Assembly (NCBI GenBank): GCA_030522415.1
Contig: CM060118.1
Location: 18,409,151-18,473,150 of the forward strand
Length of the DNA stretch: 64,000 nucleotides
Direction of reading: 5' to 3'
Origin: Channallabes apus
Lineage: Eukaryota > Chordata > Actinopteri > Siluriformes > Clariidae
Below, one piece after another: positions 23,601 to 35,842 of this stretch. The translations under genes and the position numbers were made by a program. The number at the start of each line of letters is the position of its first letter. Position 1 is the stretch's first letter. Below the pieces are notes generated by a model. That model made no database searches. It was not told the origin of the DNA and saw only the letters and a program-made list of their open reading frames with translations.

Positions 23601-26600
23601 ACTTTATCCTGGCCCTGAGGTCATCAAGTTTGTTCTCCAGTGACTGGACGTTGGCGAGCAGGATGCTAGGCAGAGGTGTGCGGTGTGCACGGGCTCTGAG
23701 CCGGTTCCTCACTCCAGCTCGTCTCCCTCGAGGCCTCTGCTTCGCGTCGCGTCCATTGTTCTCCCTCAGGATCTCACTCGGCCAGCTCGGATCCGGAGTT
23801 AAAAACGTCGAATTGTGAGTACATTGTATACCAATAGAAACAAGAGTGTCTCTATCATACCTAATGTACTCAATGGTGGTGATTTTGCCGATTTTAAAAC
23901 ACTGAAAACTAACTTAAATAACAAAAACAAAGAAAAGGTGGTCGGAGCAGTCGTGACGGCAGCCGACCTCACCGGCGCCATCTTGGACAATAACGGACTA
24001 TAAAGCACCAACATCCGGTATGACGAACGCGGACGCGACTCTGGCAGACGAGCTCAACACCTTCTATGCTCGCTTCGAGGCTGCAGCTAAAGACGCTAAC
24101 GATGCTAATGCTAACGGAGCTAATGCTAACGGCGCTAATGCTAGCGGCGCTAACGGCTGCAGACAGGAAGACATTGCCAGCACCGGGAACGCGCTCATCA
24201 TCTCCGAGCACGACGTGAGGAGAGCCTTCAAGAGAGTGAACACCAGGAAAGCAGCAGGACCAGACGGCATCTCAGGTCGTATCCTCAGATCCTGCGCAGA
24301 CCAGCTAGCACCTGTGTTCACTGAGATATTCAACATCTCCTTATCTCAGTCGGTGATCCCCACGTGCTTCAAAGAGTCCATCATTGTTCCTGTCCCGAAG
24401 AAACCACATCCTGCTTCCCTCAATGACTATCGCCCTGTAGCCCTCACCTCAGTAGTGATGAAGTGCTTTGAACGCCTTATCAGAGACTTCATCATTTCTT
24501 CACTACCTGACACACTGGACCCACTACAGTTTGCATACCGTCAGAACCGCTCCACAGACGATGCAATCTCTCATCTCCTCCACACATCACTCACTCACCT
24601 GGACACTAGGAAAGGGAATTATGTTAAAATGCTCTTCATCGACTACAGCTCTGCTTTTAATACCATAATTCCCTCCACACTCACCACCAAGCTGGAGCAC
24701 CTGGGACTGAGCTCATCTATATGTCAGTGGATCTCCAATTTTCTGACTGGCAGACCACAGGCAGTAAGGATGGGCGGACATGTCTCAGCTACACTCACTC
24801 TCAGCACTGGAGCCCCCCAGGGTTGTGTTCTGAGCCCCCTGCTGTACTCTTTGTACACCCACGACTGCGTGGCCACTACCAACTCCACCTCCATCATCAA
24901 GTTTGCTGACGACACCGTCGTGGTCGGACTGATCACCAACAATGATGAGTCGGACTACCTAGAGGAGATTGGAAATCTGGAGAACTGGTGCCAGAGGAAC
25001 AATCTCCTCCTGAACGTCAGTAAGACAAAGGAGCTGATAGTGGACTTTAGTACAAAGCAGGAGAGGAACTACCAGACCCCCGTCATCAACAGGAGCCCAG
25101 TGGAGAGAGTGGACAGCTTCAGATACCTCGGTGTTTACATCACGCAGGACCTGTCATGGTCCTGTCACATCAACACCGTGGTGAAAAAAGCCCCGCAGCG
25201 TCTCTACCACCTCAGACGCTTGAGAGACTTTAGACTGCCCTCCAGGGTGCTCAGGAACTTCTACTCCTACACCATAGAGAGCATCCTGACGGGAAACATC
25301 ACGACCTGGTTCGGGAACAGCACCATGCAGGACAGACGAGCTCTACAGAGGGTGGTGCGATCAGCCGAGCGCATCATCCGCACTGAGCTCCCTGACCTGC
25401 ACTCGATCTACAGCAAGCGGTGCTGGACTAAGGCCAGGAAGATCATGAAGGACCTCAGTCACCCCAGTAATGGACTGTTCTCTTTGTTGCGGTCTGGGAA
25501 GCGATTCCGCTCCCTAAAGGCCAACACAGAGAGGCTGAGGAGGAGCTTCTTCCCGCAGGCGATAAGGTCTCTCAATCACACCTCCACACAGGACTAATAA
25601 CATCTTTTTAAGCTCACAACACTGACTGGACAATCATGGACACATTCATACACACTTGCACTAAATATTTATACATCTGGACAATTGCACATGTCACTTT
25701 CATTAGTCACCTTTCATGCATATTTGCACAACCACTGACACTTTAAATTCTATATACATATACCCTATATTTCTATATTTTGCAATATTTTATTATGCCC
25801 TTATTGTACAGTTAATTTTTACTAGTTAAATTTATTTCTTTAGTATTTCCTTTTCATTGATTATTTATTTTACGTACAAGCTTTTATTTTCTTTTTAAGG
25901 TCACGGTCGTGTAAGCATTCCACTGCATATTATACTGTGTATGACTGTGTATGTGACAAATAAAATTTGAATTTGAATTCTGAATTTGAATCTTATGTCT
26001 TTCATCTTGCCACTCTTCAATAAAGGCCAGATTCGTGGAGTGCATGACTAACAATTGTCCTGTAAGTAGATTCTTCCCCAAGCTGCTCCACAGTTACCAT
26101 GAGCCTCTTGGCTCAGTTTAGGTTTAGGTCTTGATAGATTAGCAGTTGTGCCATACCCTATACATTTTCAGATGATGGATTGAATAGTGCTCTGTGAGAT
26201 GTTCAAAGATTTGGATTTTTTTTTTTTATAACTTAACCCTGCATTAAACTTCTCCACACCTTTATTCCTGACCTGTCTGGTGTGTTCCATGGGCTTCATG
26301 ATGCTGTTTGTTCACTAATGTTCCCTCTGAGGGCTTCACAAAACAGTTGTATTTATACAGAGATTAAATTACACACAGGTGGACTCACAGTATTTACTAA
26401 TTATATGACTTCACAAGGCAATTGGTTCTACTTAATTTTAGTTAGCGGTATCAGAGTTAAGGGGGCTGAATAAAATATATGAAAAATTGTAGTAGAGAAA
26501 ATCTTTAGACAATATTCGATTTTATATATTTTTCCCCACCAATTTCATTTCTTTAAAAATTTTTTAAAATGTTTTTATTTAAAAATTCTATATGCTAAAG

Positions 26601-29600
26601 AATTTACCTTCTGAAGTTCAGTGACATACTGAGCCACAATGAAAGCGTTCAGGAGCGTGAAACCATCTGCGGTTGTGCCAATATGGGTGTACATCCGTTC
26701 CACTAGCATGGCACATTTTAAAAGCTTCTCAGAATCCTTTCCTGAGATTAAAGAAAATCAAAGGTGCATTATGATTAATGAAGAAGTCTCTGAAAATATT
26801 TGGAACAATATTATCTAATTTTAAAGCATTTTCATGCCTATTGCACAGCAATGTAGGGAGGACGCTCTTATGAGTTGGTTCTTAAATTTAAATGCAAATA
26901 CCACATTGAACACATGTTAAAGTGCCCCTATTATGCAATTTTAAAGGTTGCTAGTATTGCTTAAAGAGTCTCTTAAAACAGGTTTACATGTATGCAAGGT
27001 CAAAAAACACTTTAGTTTTCTCCAAAAATAGATTTAATTTTACCCCATTTCGAAATGATTTGTAAACGACTCATGTGAAGCAGTTCGAAGATTCAGTCTG
27101 TTTAAAACCCTCCTTTCCGTGAGCCCTCACTGCTGTGATTGGTCAGATGGCGCAGTCCTTTATGATTGGTCTACTGCTATAGCGTGTGTCGGAAAACGAA
27201 ACGCCCATTGCCATAACTGAATGACGGCTCTGGAGACCCGTCAATACATAGAAAAGATGGCGTTGGTTTTACCGTATCAATTCGAGCCGGAGTCTGACGA
27301 TGAAACGGTTGAAGTGGCACATCGACAAGTGGTAACGTTAATTGCAAGATGGCGGGCAAGTTGTTCGCGACATAGAACGTGGGCGGACATTATGCAAAAA
27401 TGTTATGTAGTTACGTAGATCCGTAACAGAGAAAAATTTAAATTGCTAACGACTCGTTTGGGCGAATGTGAGCCGACTCTTTTTTTTTATAAAAACTTCA
27501 TTTATCGTGCACTGTCGGCGTCACTATCAGTGCAGATAGTTTATGTTCACATACAGCTACATGACACATTGCATGAAATATCATATTTGAAAAAGCATAA
27601 TAGGGGCACTTTAAGTTTTAGCAGTCAGAAAGAAGAAAAAAAGGAATAAAGGGCTGATTTGTACAATCAATTGATGTAATACAAGATTGCATATAATAAT
27701 ACAATATCACATACATACTATATTACTGTGCAATACTTACAAGTGGTCTTGAGTCATATTTTGTTGGTACTTAATGTTTTAGGAACTTTTTTTTTTTTAT
27801 ATTATACCTTTATTACCTTTCCTTAGTTAACAACTGTGAGCACCTGTAACCGAGCATAAGCAATTTTCCTTTGGGATTAATAAAGTTCTTTGAATCTTGA
27901 ATTTGGATCACCTTTCTCATTCTCCCCTTTTTGCCTGCCCTCTCGGATAATGGACGCCACCAGACGGTAAAAACAGTTCAGGAAGACTGGAGAAGCTTTC
28001 AGCATCACCTATTCAGAGAGACACAGTTAAAAAAATAATTACACACTGGAGACAACTGCCTGAAACTAATTTTCACAGAAATGCCACAAAATTTACAACT
28101 ACAGTGAAATCTTGACATGTTTACTGTTCACACACTAAATACATTTTTAGTCTGTATTCTTAATTCGGATGTAACAAGATACATTTTAAACAAAAACAAT
28201 ATAAAAATGAACGATGCAAGGGAACTGAAGACAACTTTCTAAAACAATTTTTAGAGGGTTTTTAATAAAATCTGTTTAAATATAACTTATTGTATGTTTT
28301 TTCACTCAGAAAGGTCAAACTAATTTGGGAATCAATGTACGAGTTCACAAACGTTTTTATTTTATTTTTTTAACAGAAGAAACGTACAAATGTGAATTAA
28401 TTTAGATAGTTTTTTTCTGATTGTAAAACCATCAACAATTAACCCAATGCAGTACAGAGGTAACACAGGTACGTACAGACACTCCTAGCAGGAGAATGTT
28501 ACTCACCTTTGGGTAGCACAGGATGATGGCATACAAGACTTCATGAATGGCCTGGAAAGCTAAATAATACTCTTCCATGCATTGGTTTTCCAGGGGCACA
28601 AACTCAAGAGTTCCGAGCACCAGGACAACATGGTGAGGGTCAGAAATATGAGTTTCACCTTGACGGAGCAGTGTGATTAGAGTTTCTATCACTGGCACAG
28701 TCAGTATACTGGTTAGAGAAGAGACTTGACCAGATGCTCTAACCACAAACTGAAACAAACAAAAAAAAAAAGTGTATGACACTTTAAAAAAGATTCCATG
28801 AGGTTTTACATTTCATTACACCTATGTACTTCAGATTACTTACACCAGACCACATAAAATCACGGAGACTTTAACTACAGGAAATGCGAAATGCTGCTAC
28901 ACAGGATATATATATATATTTTTTTGCACCAATACCCAACAAGTCTTCAGGTACATTAGAGTTAGGTTGAGTCAACATAGGCCAGACATTCTAACGGTAA
29001 TACTGACGTCAGCGGGAGCAGCATTTATCTGTTTAAACATATTTTATTTATTATAGAAACATTATTTTAACGTTAAAATTTTCTTTATTCACAATAAATT
29101 ATTTTTATCTATTGGACCGACCATATGGCTTTAGTCAACAAAAAAATATTTGCTTTAAACTGACAACAAAAAGCAAATCAGTTCACCATTTATTAAACCA
29201 AAATAAAATAATTCCTTCTGTATCTCTGGACATTTAAACAAAGGCTTCAATGCAATACTCACAACAAGAGAAGACATGATGAGAGGAACGGTACGCCAGA
29301 ACTTCTCTGTGGACGCCTCTGACAGTGAACAGCTGGCAAGCAGTCTTATTATAGTCACAGTTGCAAACACATCCTGTTGGAAGTTGATTGAAATTGCACA
29401 TATTTCTATTTAGCACAAATGCATATATTCAGTCGAGAAGTTACATTATTAGATATTTGATTAATAACTAAAGGCTGCAGCTAATACTATATTGCAAAAT
29501 ATCAGGTAGTGTTGAATTAAATTTGCATCAATATCAAGTTTTGAAATGCCAACTCACTTTGTAGCTGCCCATTTCAATCTGGGATGCATCAAGTCCATCC

Positions 29601-32600
29601 CGGATCATGAGAAATAATGACTGGATTTGTTCTTCTGAGGAGTTGACCATCAGCTGGGTGAGAAGATTCCCAAGTGGGACTTCCAGTTCATTTGCCTCTG
29701 ATACAGAAAGCCACTCACCTAGAGGGCATATATTTTAGGTTAAAAAATCATATAAAGTGTTCAAAGGCGTATCTTTGTTATTATATCTTTTCAAATGCAT
29801 CCTTACCTGATAATAGCTTATAAACACTCTGCAGAATCTTAAAATGAAGACTGTCAAGATTAGACTCTTGTGTTTTCTCTGCAGCCAAATAAAATCCTGA
29901 AAGATACCTGAGAGATGCAATGATAAACTCTACAGGTTGTGGTGCTGAGTACATTTCCTCCAAAATCTGATGGCCAAAGCTTTTGTACAGTGCCATGTTA
30001 GATAGTTTGTGTTTTTGATCACCATCACTAATATCCTGGGTCTGATGAGAGACCTTTGCTAACTCACACTTGATCATTACAGTCACCACATCAATAGAGA
30101 ATGACTGACTGTGGCCATTGTCTGACTTTCTAATCAGCACAGTCTGTGTGGCAGGTCCCATTACAGAGATGATTTTTCCCAACAACTGAGTTAAAGCCTC
30201 ATCCAGCTGAGTACTTTTTCCCAACACAGACATTATGTCCTTACAAATTGTGCTCAAAGTTACTAAGTGGAGCTGAAATGAGTACAGGGCTTCATCACAA
30301 TCCCCAGAGTCCAGATATGATTTTCCTAAGACAATCATAAAATTGGTGAACTTGTCCAAATTGATTAGCACGCTGCTTTTTCTCTCCAGTATAACATGTG
30401 TTATACTGACAATAAAAGTTTGGACTGACTGGAGAAAAGAAAACCAAGCCGAGTTGTCCAGACTTTGAAACAGATTCTTTTCACAGCGAGAGAAAAGAGA
30501 GGTCATCACCATCTCCAAGAGCGTACTACCATGTACAACTTTGAGTACCGCATGAGAATTTTTACCCACCAAGAATGAATCCATGAGGGCAAAAAGCTCT
30601 TTTAAAAGGTTGACTGGCACAGAAGATACTCCATTTTCATTTTGTTGCACACAAAGCATCATGAAGAGCAAACCCAGAAAAAGTCCTACATAATCTTCAG
30701 GAGACATTGCATAGGGATTTAAGACATGTGTTATCCTTAATAACTGCAGAAAGGCATCTACTTGTGTTTCAGATATGGTGATGGAAGCACCAGATTGAGC
30801 ACTGTCCATAATGTTCTGTGCTATGGCTTTCAGTCTGTTAAAAGATGATGAGACGTCATCATTAGGACCTTGTTTGCCTTCAAATGTGACTCCAATTTCG
30901 GTGCTGGATTTAAAAAACGATGGACAAAAGGCCTGTATGTCGGTAGCATCTGGCACTCCAAAAAATTTGTTTGTTATGGAAGTTACCACTGCTGAGTGCA
31001 AGCTGGGCAACTCACACAGCACTATGCTTTCAAGCACTTGTTTTGAAATACGTAGGAATGACAGCTCATTCTTCTCCATATTGTTTCTTAAGTGACCCTG
31101 AAGCAGCGAGTTCAGGATGGTCTCTGCTATGCCAGATGTAACCTCTTGTGTAAGGTATGGAGCAATTAATGGCAGGTTAGTAGTTACTAAAAACCAAAAA
31201 GCTACTGGATAGGTGTCACTATTAACACTGCAAAGCTGACGGTCCCATGTTTGGTCAGTGTACATATTAACTGAAAATTCATGACTATCTGCGACAACTT
31301 GAGCAACTTGATGAAGAACATTTTGGGTGTCCATGTCCAGAGTGGGTGACGCCAAGTTGAGCAAGTATCTCTTCATTCTGTGCAGTGCAAGATGTTTTTG
31401 GAGAAACCTGCTCAGTGGACTGATTTGGCCTCCTGAGATTGTAAGTGCCAAAATGTTCTGTATTGTATCAGAGATAGGACCAACGCCATCAGTTAAACCA
31501 GCTGGTGAGGTGTATTTACTGCAATGCATTTGAAAGAGGGTGTCTGCCTCATGCCAAGTATGAGTAAGAAGAAGACTTGCTTCTTGAATCTTTTCTACCC
31601 AGGTCTTGTCTGTGATCAAAACTCCCTCTATAGACTGCAGCAGTGCCCTAACAAAATTTTGCATTTCCTCCATAAGACTTTGGGTTTTTCTGATTATGGG
31701 CAAAGGAGTGCTGTCATCTAGCGTCTTAAGACTAAAGACCACTTCATGCATGAGAACACTCAGAGAAAACATCTTTAGTGCAGACTCCCTTCTTCCCTTT
31801 TGGAAATAAGGGAGATCATTAAGCATCTTCTCCAGAATAAGTCTGCAGATTTCAAGATTTTGGCTAGGAGGGTTGTCCAAGAGACACTGACTTAAGCAAT
31901 TTTGCAAAGCCTCAGGCAACAACTCCTGCCTCAGTTCATCAGCAGCTGGTCTACAGATTACCAAAAGCAGTTCCTCAATGAGTCTTGGCAGCTGACGTAG
32001 CTTCGTGTAGGTCTGAAGGACTGCACAAACAAGAGTCTCTTGAGCTTTCTTCACCCGTACTTCCATGCTGTCAGCATCCACCCAGGCAGAAGACACAAGC
32101 TCATCAAGATCTGGCTCTAAAATTTGGTGGTTCAGTGAAAGCAATACTTTCAAGCAGCGGTACCAAGCTGGAATTCCTGTCTGTGCATTATTGAATAAAA
32201 GCTGAGCCACTTTCCTGTAGAAATTGAACTGCACCTCTCCATGATGTATTTTGTCTGCAGCTACATTATAAACATCTCCAGCCAAACAGGAGTTTAAAAT
32301 CTTCTCCATGGCAAGCAGAGCAACGCTCCAGTTTGCCTCATTAAAAGTTTCTTTGACATTCAGGTCCTGCGTAAACTCAAGGGCTATAAGAAACTTTGTC
32401 ATAAGATGAAAGCAAACCAGCTTGTTCTCTCCTCCTTTGCAAAATGCATCTAAAAAGAATTTGAAGAGCAGTGGAAGAGAATTGGCTTGGACACTGTAAC
32501 AGAAAGACTCTTCATCAATATCACGTCCATGGATAAGTTTTGACAGAATAGTTGCAGCAGGGCAGAGCAAGGTTTTTCCTGTAGATCCCTTTTTTCCACC

Positions 32601-33999
32601 TGATCCCTGTTCCGACGGGAGAACTTCTTCTTTGTAGTGCTGTAGGTGCTCATGATAGAAAAGAGAAGACTGAAGAATCAAGTCCACTTTGCTCCGGATC
32701 TCTTTGCTTATGTGTTGCCGGATCTTTGTATCATCCTTCTCTGTCCATATCCTAGAGGTTATTAAGTGTCTTAACAGACAGAGGGGCTGTAGAAGGTGTT
32801 CTGTCACCTGAACAAAAACTCTCTTAGGGTTTCCTTGCTGCTTTTGCACAGTTAAATAGGTGCTTAGTACAAGAAGCAGAACTTCAAACACCTTAACTGA
32901 AAGGGGCTCGGAAGAATCCTGCTGCTGGAGCTGAAAACAGGCCAGGCCACTGGTCCTAACCACAACCTCCACCAGCAGCTCATATTTGGCAGTGTATGTC
33001 ACAGCGAGGACAGGAATTGTCAGGATTCCTTCACAACAACTCAGAATAGTAGACAGGTCAACAGACAGAGTTCCTGACGTGCTTTCCAAAATCCTTTCAT
33101 TAATAATCTATGGCAAATGGGGAAAAACAAGGCAGTAAACTTTTTATTAAATATTAGGCTTAGTCTGAAGTATTTAGCATCATTCCAAGGATTCTATTTC
33201 ACAAGAGTACATTTCTGACAAGTAAAATTATTTGACAAGTAACAAAGTTTATGTTCGGATAATAAAAAGTTTTAGGCTTAAAGTGCGCACATAATAAAAG
33301 TACAATAATACACAATACATATTACAATAATAATTTGAAAACAGTATATACAAGCGGCATTCAAGTCAAACTGGAATTGACTTCAAGCACACTACAGGGA
33401 TGGCCTATTAACTGCAGTAAAACATTTGAATGGTGCAAATGTTTTAAAGAAAGCCATAGATCCACGAATGACGATCCCAGCCAAGGTGGCTCAGAGTCCA
33501 CCGTAAGTCATTCCCATGAACATTCAGCATGTGGAACACCTGATGCTTGAAAATCTACTGATAACTTGTCACCAATTTGTGAAAGAGATGCATCTATCTG
33601 TGGAAACTGTACATACAATCACTCACAAACACCAATTGCACATTTCAGTTATTGTGAAGTTATTGGGAGTTACTACCAATTCCCCTGTATAGTCTTGACC
33701 TCGCTCCAAGCTATTTCTATATGTTTGGGCCATTAAAGGAGTTCCTGGGAGGCCAGCGTTTCAGACATGAAGCAAGCAGTCTGAAAATCCTCTGGTGTAC
33801 TGAGGAACCTGTCTACCATGACAGTATCTAGGGAAACACTGGGGAAAGTGCATTACTGTAACAGGGATCATATAGAGAGATAATGATTTTTTTTTTTTAC
33901 TCTTATAACTGTGTTTCTTTATTCTGCACTTCTCAAGTCCCAGTTTTACCTGAACACCCTTTGTAGCTTATTAGTATTTACCACAAAATACAACAATAA

Positions 34000-34067
<68 letters not shown>

Positions 34068-34634
34068 GGTCTGTATTGTACATACCTGGGGAACTGCTGG
34101 GTGTATCTTAAATGTCTTTCCTGTCCTCAGGACATTACAAAGCTTCTTACTATGAAGAATTTCTGTCAGGTAGGTCCATAAACCTTCCAGCACCTCCTGC
34201 GACACCTCTACTTTCTTGCTGTAATAACCGGATAGGGCACGAGCAACCCAGTCAAACAAAAACTGCAAAGAGAAAATAATGGAAGATAAAAACACAAGAA
34301 CAGAATAAAATGACACAGAAAGATATGCAAAATACTTTTTTTTATAATTTGTGTAATCTTAGATGGTATGTGGCTTCTTAATTTTGTAGATCATGCTGTA
34401 GATCTTGTAGATCATCATACTGTGTTGATATCAAAAATATAAGACTGTAAAACATGCCATTATAAGTTAATAAAATCTCAAAGTATGTGGAAGAAAATGA
34501 ATATTCACCTGTTCTTTATTTGGAAGAAGGCACTGATTGGATACCCATGCAAATCGGGCCAGCTTCAGCTTATCTGGCCATGGTGTGAGATGGCTGTTTA
34601 GTTTTTCATGGACGCCAGAGTAGATGGCAGTCAT
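20628..34634 (-). CDS. urb2: URB2 ribosome biogenesis protein, 1515 aa
   Basis: Nine coding exons join in phase: 34634-34509, 34262-34086, 33107-29807, 29718-29558, 29373-29263, 28749-28507, 28008-27912, 26741-26608 and 20825-20628 (1516 codons with stop; human URB2 is of similar length). URB2 (Npa2/Urb2 family) is a large helical-repeat nucleolar protein needed for early assembly of the large ribosomal subunit. Landmarks: N-terminus MTAIYSGVHEKL with KLKLARFAWVSNQCLLPNKE; the 1100-codon exon 3 with IPAWYRCLKVLLSLNHQILE; C-terminal Urb2 domain with MLVERMYTHI and the last exon LTEGIYCILDRC... ending in HYHKSQRQGEEKYTV. An acceptor at 34652 shows the start exon is preceded by an untranslated exon. 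The last intron is 5.8 kb because of nested mobile elements. Confidence 0.97.
21106..22445. mobile_element. GATATC-rich DNA element with 6-bp target duplication
   Basis: 1340 bp flanked by GTAGAA on both sides (21100-21105, 22446-22451), with terminal inverted repeats of about 31 bp (tatggaaagccgttttaaca... and complement, a few mismatches). Inside, about twenty copies of GATATC, many as AGATATCT palindromes, occupy 21160-21400 and 21830-22400. They flank a unique centre (about 21400-21770) with one open frame of about 116 codons (21412-21762) that has no motif I recognise. A 6-bp duplication and TA-starting ends would fit IS3EU- or Dada-type elements, but there is no transposase to prove it. 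Confidence 0.8.
23105..23712 (-). pseudogene. LINE AP-endonuclease fragment, inverted
   Basis: Reads on the minus strand in two frames: ILLANVQSLENKLDDLRARI and LLCFTETWL, then VYIPPQADTE and ALIVAGDFNSANLKRA, the markers of an APE-type endonuclease that nicks target DNA. A frameshift splits it near 23330. After GDFN the sequence jumps, by deletion, to a linker piece YGRKLESQLQ...SLWQGLRTIT (about 23000-23075) that normally precedes RT. Not functional. Confidence 0.8.
24020..25597 (+). CDS. LINE reverse transcriptase, open frame of 525 aa
   Basis: An open frame with the RT domain of an L2/CR1-related non-LTR element: DELNTFYARFE at the start, KAAGPDGISGRIL (about 75-87), LNDYRPVALTSVVMKCFERL, the catalytic Asp in MLFIDYSSAFNTI, GAPQGCVLSPLLYSLYTHDC and the FADDT catalytic box, then GVYITQDLSW and a C-terminal WFGNST region. 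RT copies the element RNA at a nicked target. The frame is intact, but its upstream endonuclease has been inverted, so no complete ORF2 protein can be made; it is best read as a 5'-broken retrocopy. The ATG at 24020 is probably an internal Met of the original protein. Confidence 0.88.
   Translation: MTNADATLADELNTFYARFEAAAKDANDANANGANANGANASGANGCRQEDIASTGNALIISEHDVRRAFKRVNTRKAAGPDGISGRILRSCADQLAPVFTEIFNISLSQSVIPTCFKESIIVPVPKKPHPASLNDYRPVALTSVVMKCFERLIRDFIISSLPDTLDPLQFAYRQNRSTDDAISHLLHTSLTHLDTRKGNYVKMLFIDYSSAFNTIIPSTLTTKLEHLGLSSSICQWISNFLTGRPQAVRMGGHVSATLTLSTGAPQGCVLSPLLYSLYTHDCVATTNSTSIIKFADDTVVVGLITNNDESDYLEEIGNLENWCQRNNLLLNVSKTKELIVDFSTKQERNYQTPVINRSPVERVDSFRYLGVYITQDLSWSCHINTVVKKAPQRLYHLRRLRDFRLPSRVLRNFYSYTIESILTGNITTWFGNSTMQDRRALQRVVRSAERIIRTELPDLHSIYSKRCWTKARKIMKDLSHPSNGLFSLLRSGKRFRSLKANTERLRRSFFPQAIRSLNHTSTQD
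26921..27610. mobile_element. TTAA-flanked DNA element, 690 bp (piggyBac/Kolobok-like)
   Basis: Perfect 16-bp inverted ends agtgcccctattatgc / gcataataggggcact, with TTAA directly outside both (26917-26920, 27611-27614). It contains a short coding remnant at 27221-27418 (PYQFEPESDDE), reminiscent of the acidic head of P2X7-tail-like proteins that are numerous in fish. Lies in the urb2 intron between its exons 7 and 8. Confidence 0.85.
33340..33880 (+). repeat. Mariner transposase remnants
   Basis: Between urb2 exons 2 and 3. KTFEWCKCFKESHRSTNDDP (33420-33480) matches the mariner N-terminal HTH region, and a YSPDLAPSYF-like piece with MFGPLKEFLGGQRF (33690-33765) matches the third catalytic region, where the family has SPDLAPSD: here the key Asp appears as Tyr. 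The middle is deleted. An old dead copy, a different superfamily branch (mariner proper) from the Tc1 copies around it. Confidence 0.75.
34006..34063. repeat. (TA)n followed by a poly-T run
   Basis: About 13 TA units followed by roughly 31 T residues, 20 bases from urb2 exon 2. Confidence 0.95.
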
Positions 34635-34651
34635 ATTTGAAGCAAGTCTAG

Positions 34652-35649
34652 CTGATAAGAAAATGTAAGTTAGGGACTTGGGAAGTGCCATTACTTAGGT
34701 AAATGCTTGATTCATGTGTGTGAAGAAGGAAAAACATGCAGGACAGTGGTTCTCAAATAGCAGGGATGCACCCATGGTTCAATTAAGTTAAATGCATAAA
34801 CATGTATTTAAAGACATTACTCTGGACAAAATATAATATAAATAATAATAAAATTTTATATAGTTGTACTGTTAGTTGAACTGAATTGGGTTACTAATGC
34901 TTCACTTTATGGGAACATAATATAATATTTTCAACATAAATGTCATTTTTATAATATTAGAAAAACATTTAGGGTCTAAAAGTTAGATTTTCTATATGAC
35001 TGATATTCTTTCTGTAGTGTTTAAATGAGTAGAATAAAATGTCTCCCATAAGTAAACATAACATTATACAATTACTTAATGAAATTAATATTTAAATTGC
35101 TTTATTATGTTACGTCATTCATGAGTTTCTATATACAAACTACAGTACCAGATGCACAAATAAGCCCCTGGCCTCAATGTGCCCATTTGCACTCGTCCAA
35201 GTACTGACATGAAGTAAATGATTTTAAAATGGTTAATATTAAACTATTGCAGTTTTAATAGCGATTATTTTTCGAGGCGCAGGTTTCCCCCTTGCTTGTG
35301 ATTTTAATGATCGCAAACATTATTAACATCCGTGAAAGAATGACTTGGTCACGCGTTTCTACGAATCTTACATAGATATAATTTTAACTTACGTTTTTAA
35401 AGCCACTATTCTTTAACATCCCAAGTAGTTACAGTCACATCACACACGTGTTCCTGTTAAAGTTGTAACACCAACCCGAGCACTTCCCCCAGACAGTAGT
35501 AATCGACTGACTATTAGTGAAGGCAACCCAAGTTTACAGATCTTCCACAGTATGAGTAGCTACTTGTTGAAATCTTACCTTTGTTTTTACTCAAACTTTG
35601 TTCTTCTCAGTCATAAAGGTTCTTTCCACTGGGAAATGATTTTCCTACA
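34652..35649 (-). promoter_or_regulatory. urb2 5' region with candidate untranslated first exon
   Basis: An acceptor (ttttcttatcag) before the start exon implies an upstream exon. Two good donors on the minus strand lie at about 35390 (aac/gtaagtt) and 35580 (aag/gtaaga). The promoter is expected at 35390-35650, but no CpG island or TATA box is clear. A choice cannot be made without transcripts. Confidence 0.4.
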
Positions 35650-35842
35650 TTCACTGATCAGTCATAACATTAACGCCGCAAGTAAAGGAAACCAATTTTG
35701 TTTCATTCTTTTTATTTTGTTTAGATTTTGTTACAATCAGAGATATTGTAGAGTCCATGCCTCTATGGGTCTATGAGTCACACAAAGTGGGACGTACCTG
35801 ATATCATGTTGGGTCATGTTATGGCTGTGTGTTTATGGTGTA
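35650..35842. repeat. Short MITE of a Tc1-like family
   Basis: Left end cactgatcagtcataacatt and right end gttatggctgtgtgtttatggtgta are the inverted ends of a common fish element whose other remnants lie at 40564-41377 and 47057-47307. Confidence 0.65.

Larger units (their letters stand above)
22997..25989 (+). mobile_element. L2-like LINE with inverted 5' part
   Basis: The reverse transcriptase half and the 3' tail (ending gtgacaaataaaatttgaat, repeated) are on the plus strand from about 24010. The endonuclease half and 5' UTR (about 22997-24005) are on the minus strand. The flanks carry a short direct repeat ATCTT (22992-22996 and 25990-25994). The arrangement is what twin priming produces during LINE insertion. 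The inverted part also has an internal deletion and frameshifts after the endonuclease GDFN motif. It is inserted into the Tc1 element in the last urb2 intron. Confidence 0.8.
20911..26490 (-). mobile_element. Tc1-like element interrupted by two later insertions
   Basis: Starts after TA with cagtgcaaaagttttcttac and the typical inner words tgggattttatgtgatagac (20955-20975). Transposase remnants on the minus strand (SPDINPLENLGQDLKIAV, about 22610-22650) and matching 5' sequences at 22680-22990 and 25995-26470 show one element split by the insertions at 21106-22445 and 22997-25989. No terminal CACTG is found near 26490, so the right end is lost. All lies in the last intron of urb2. Confidence 0.8.
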
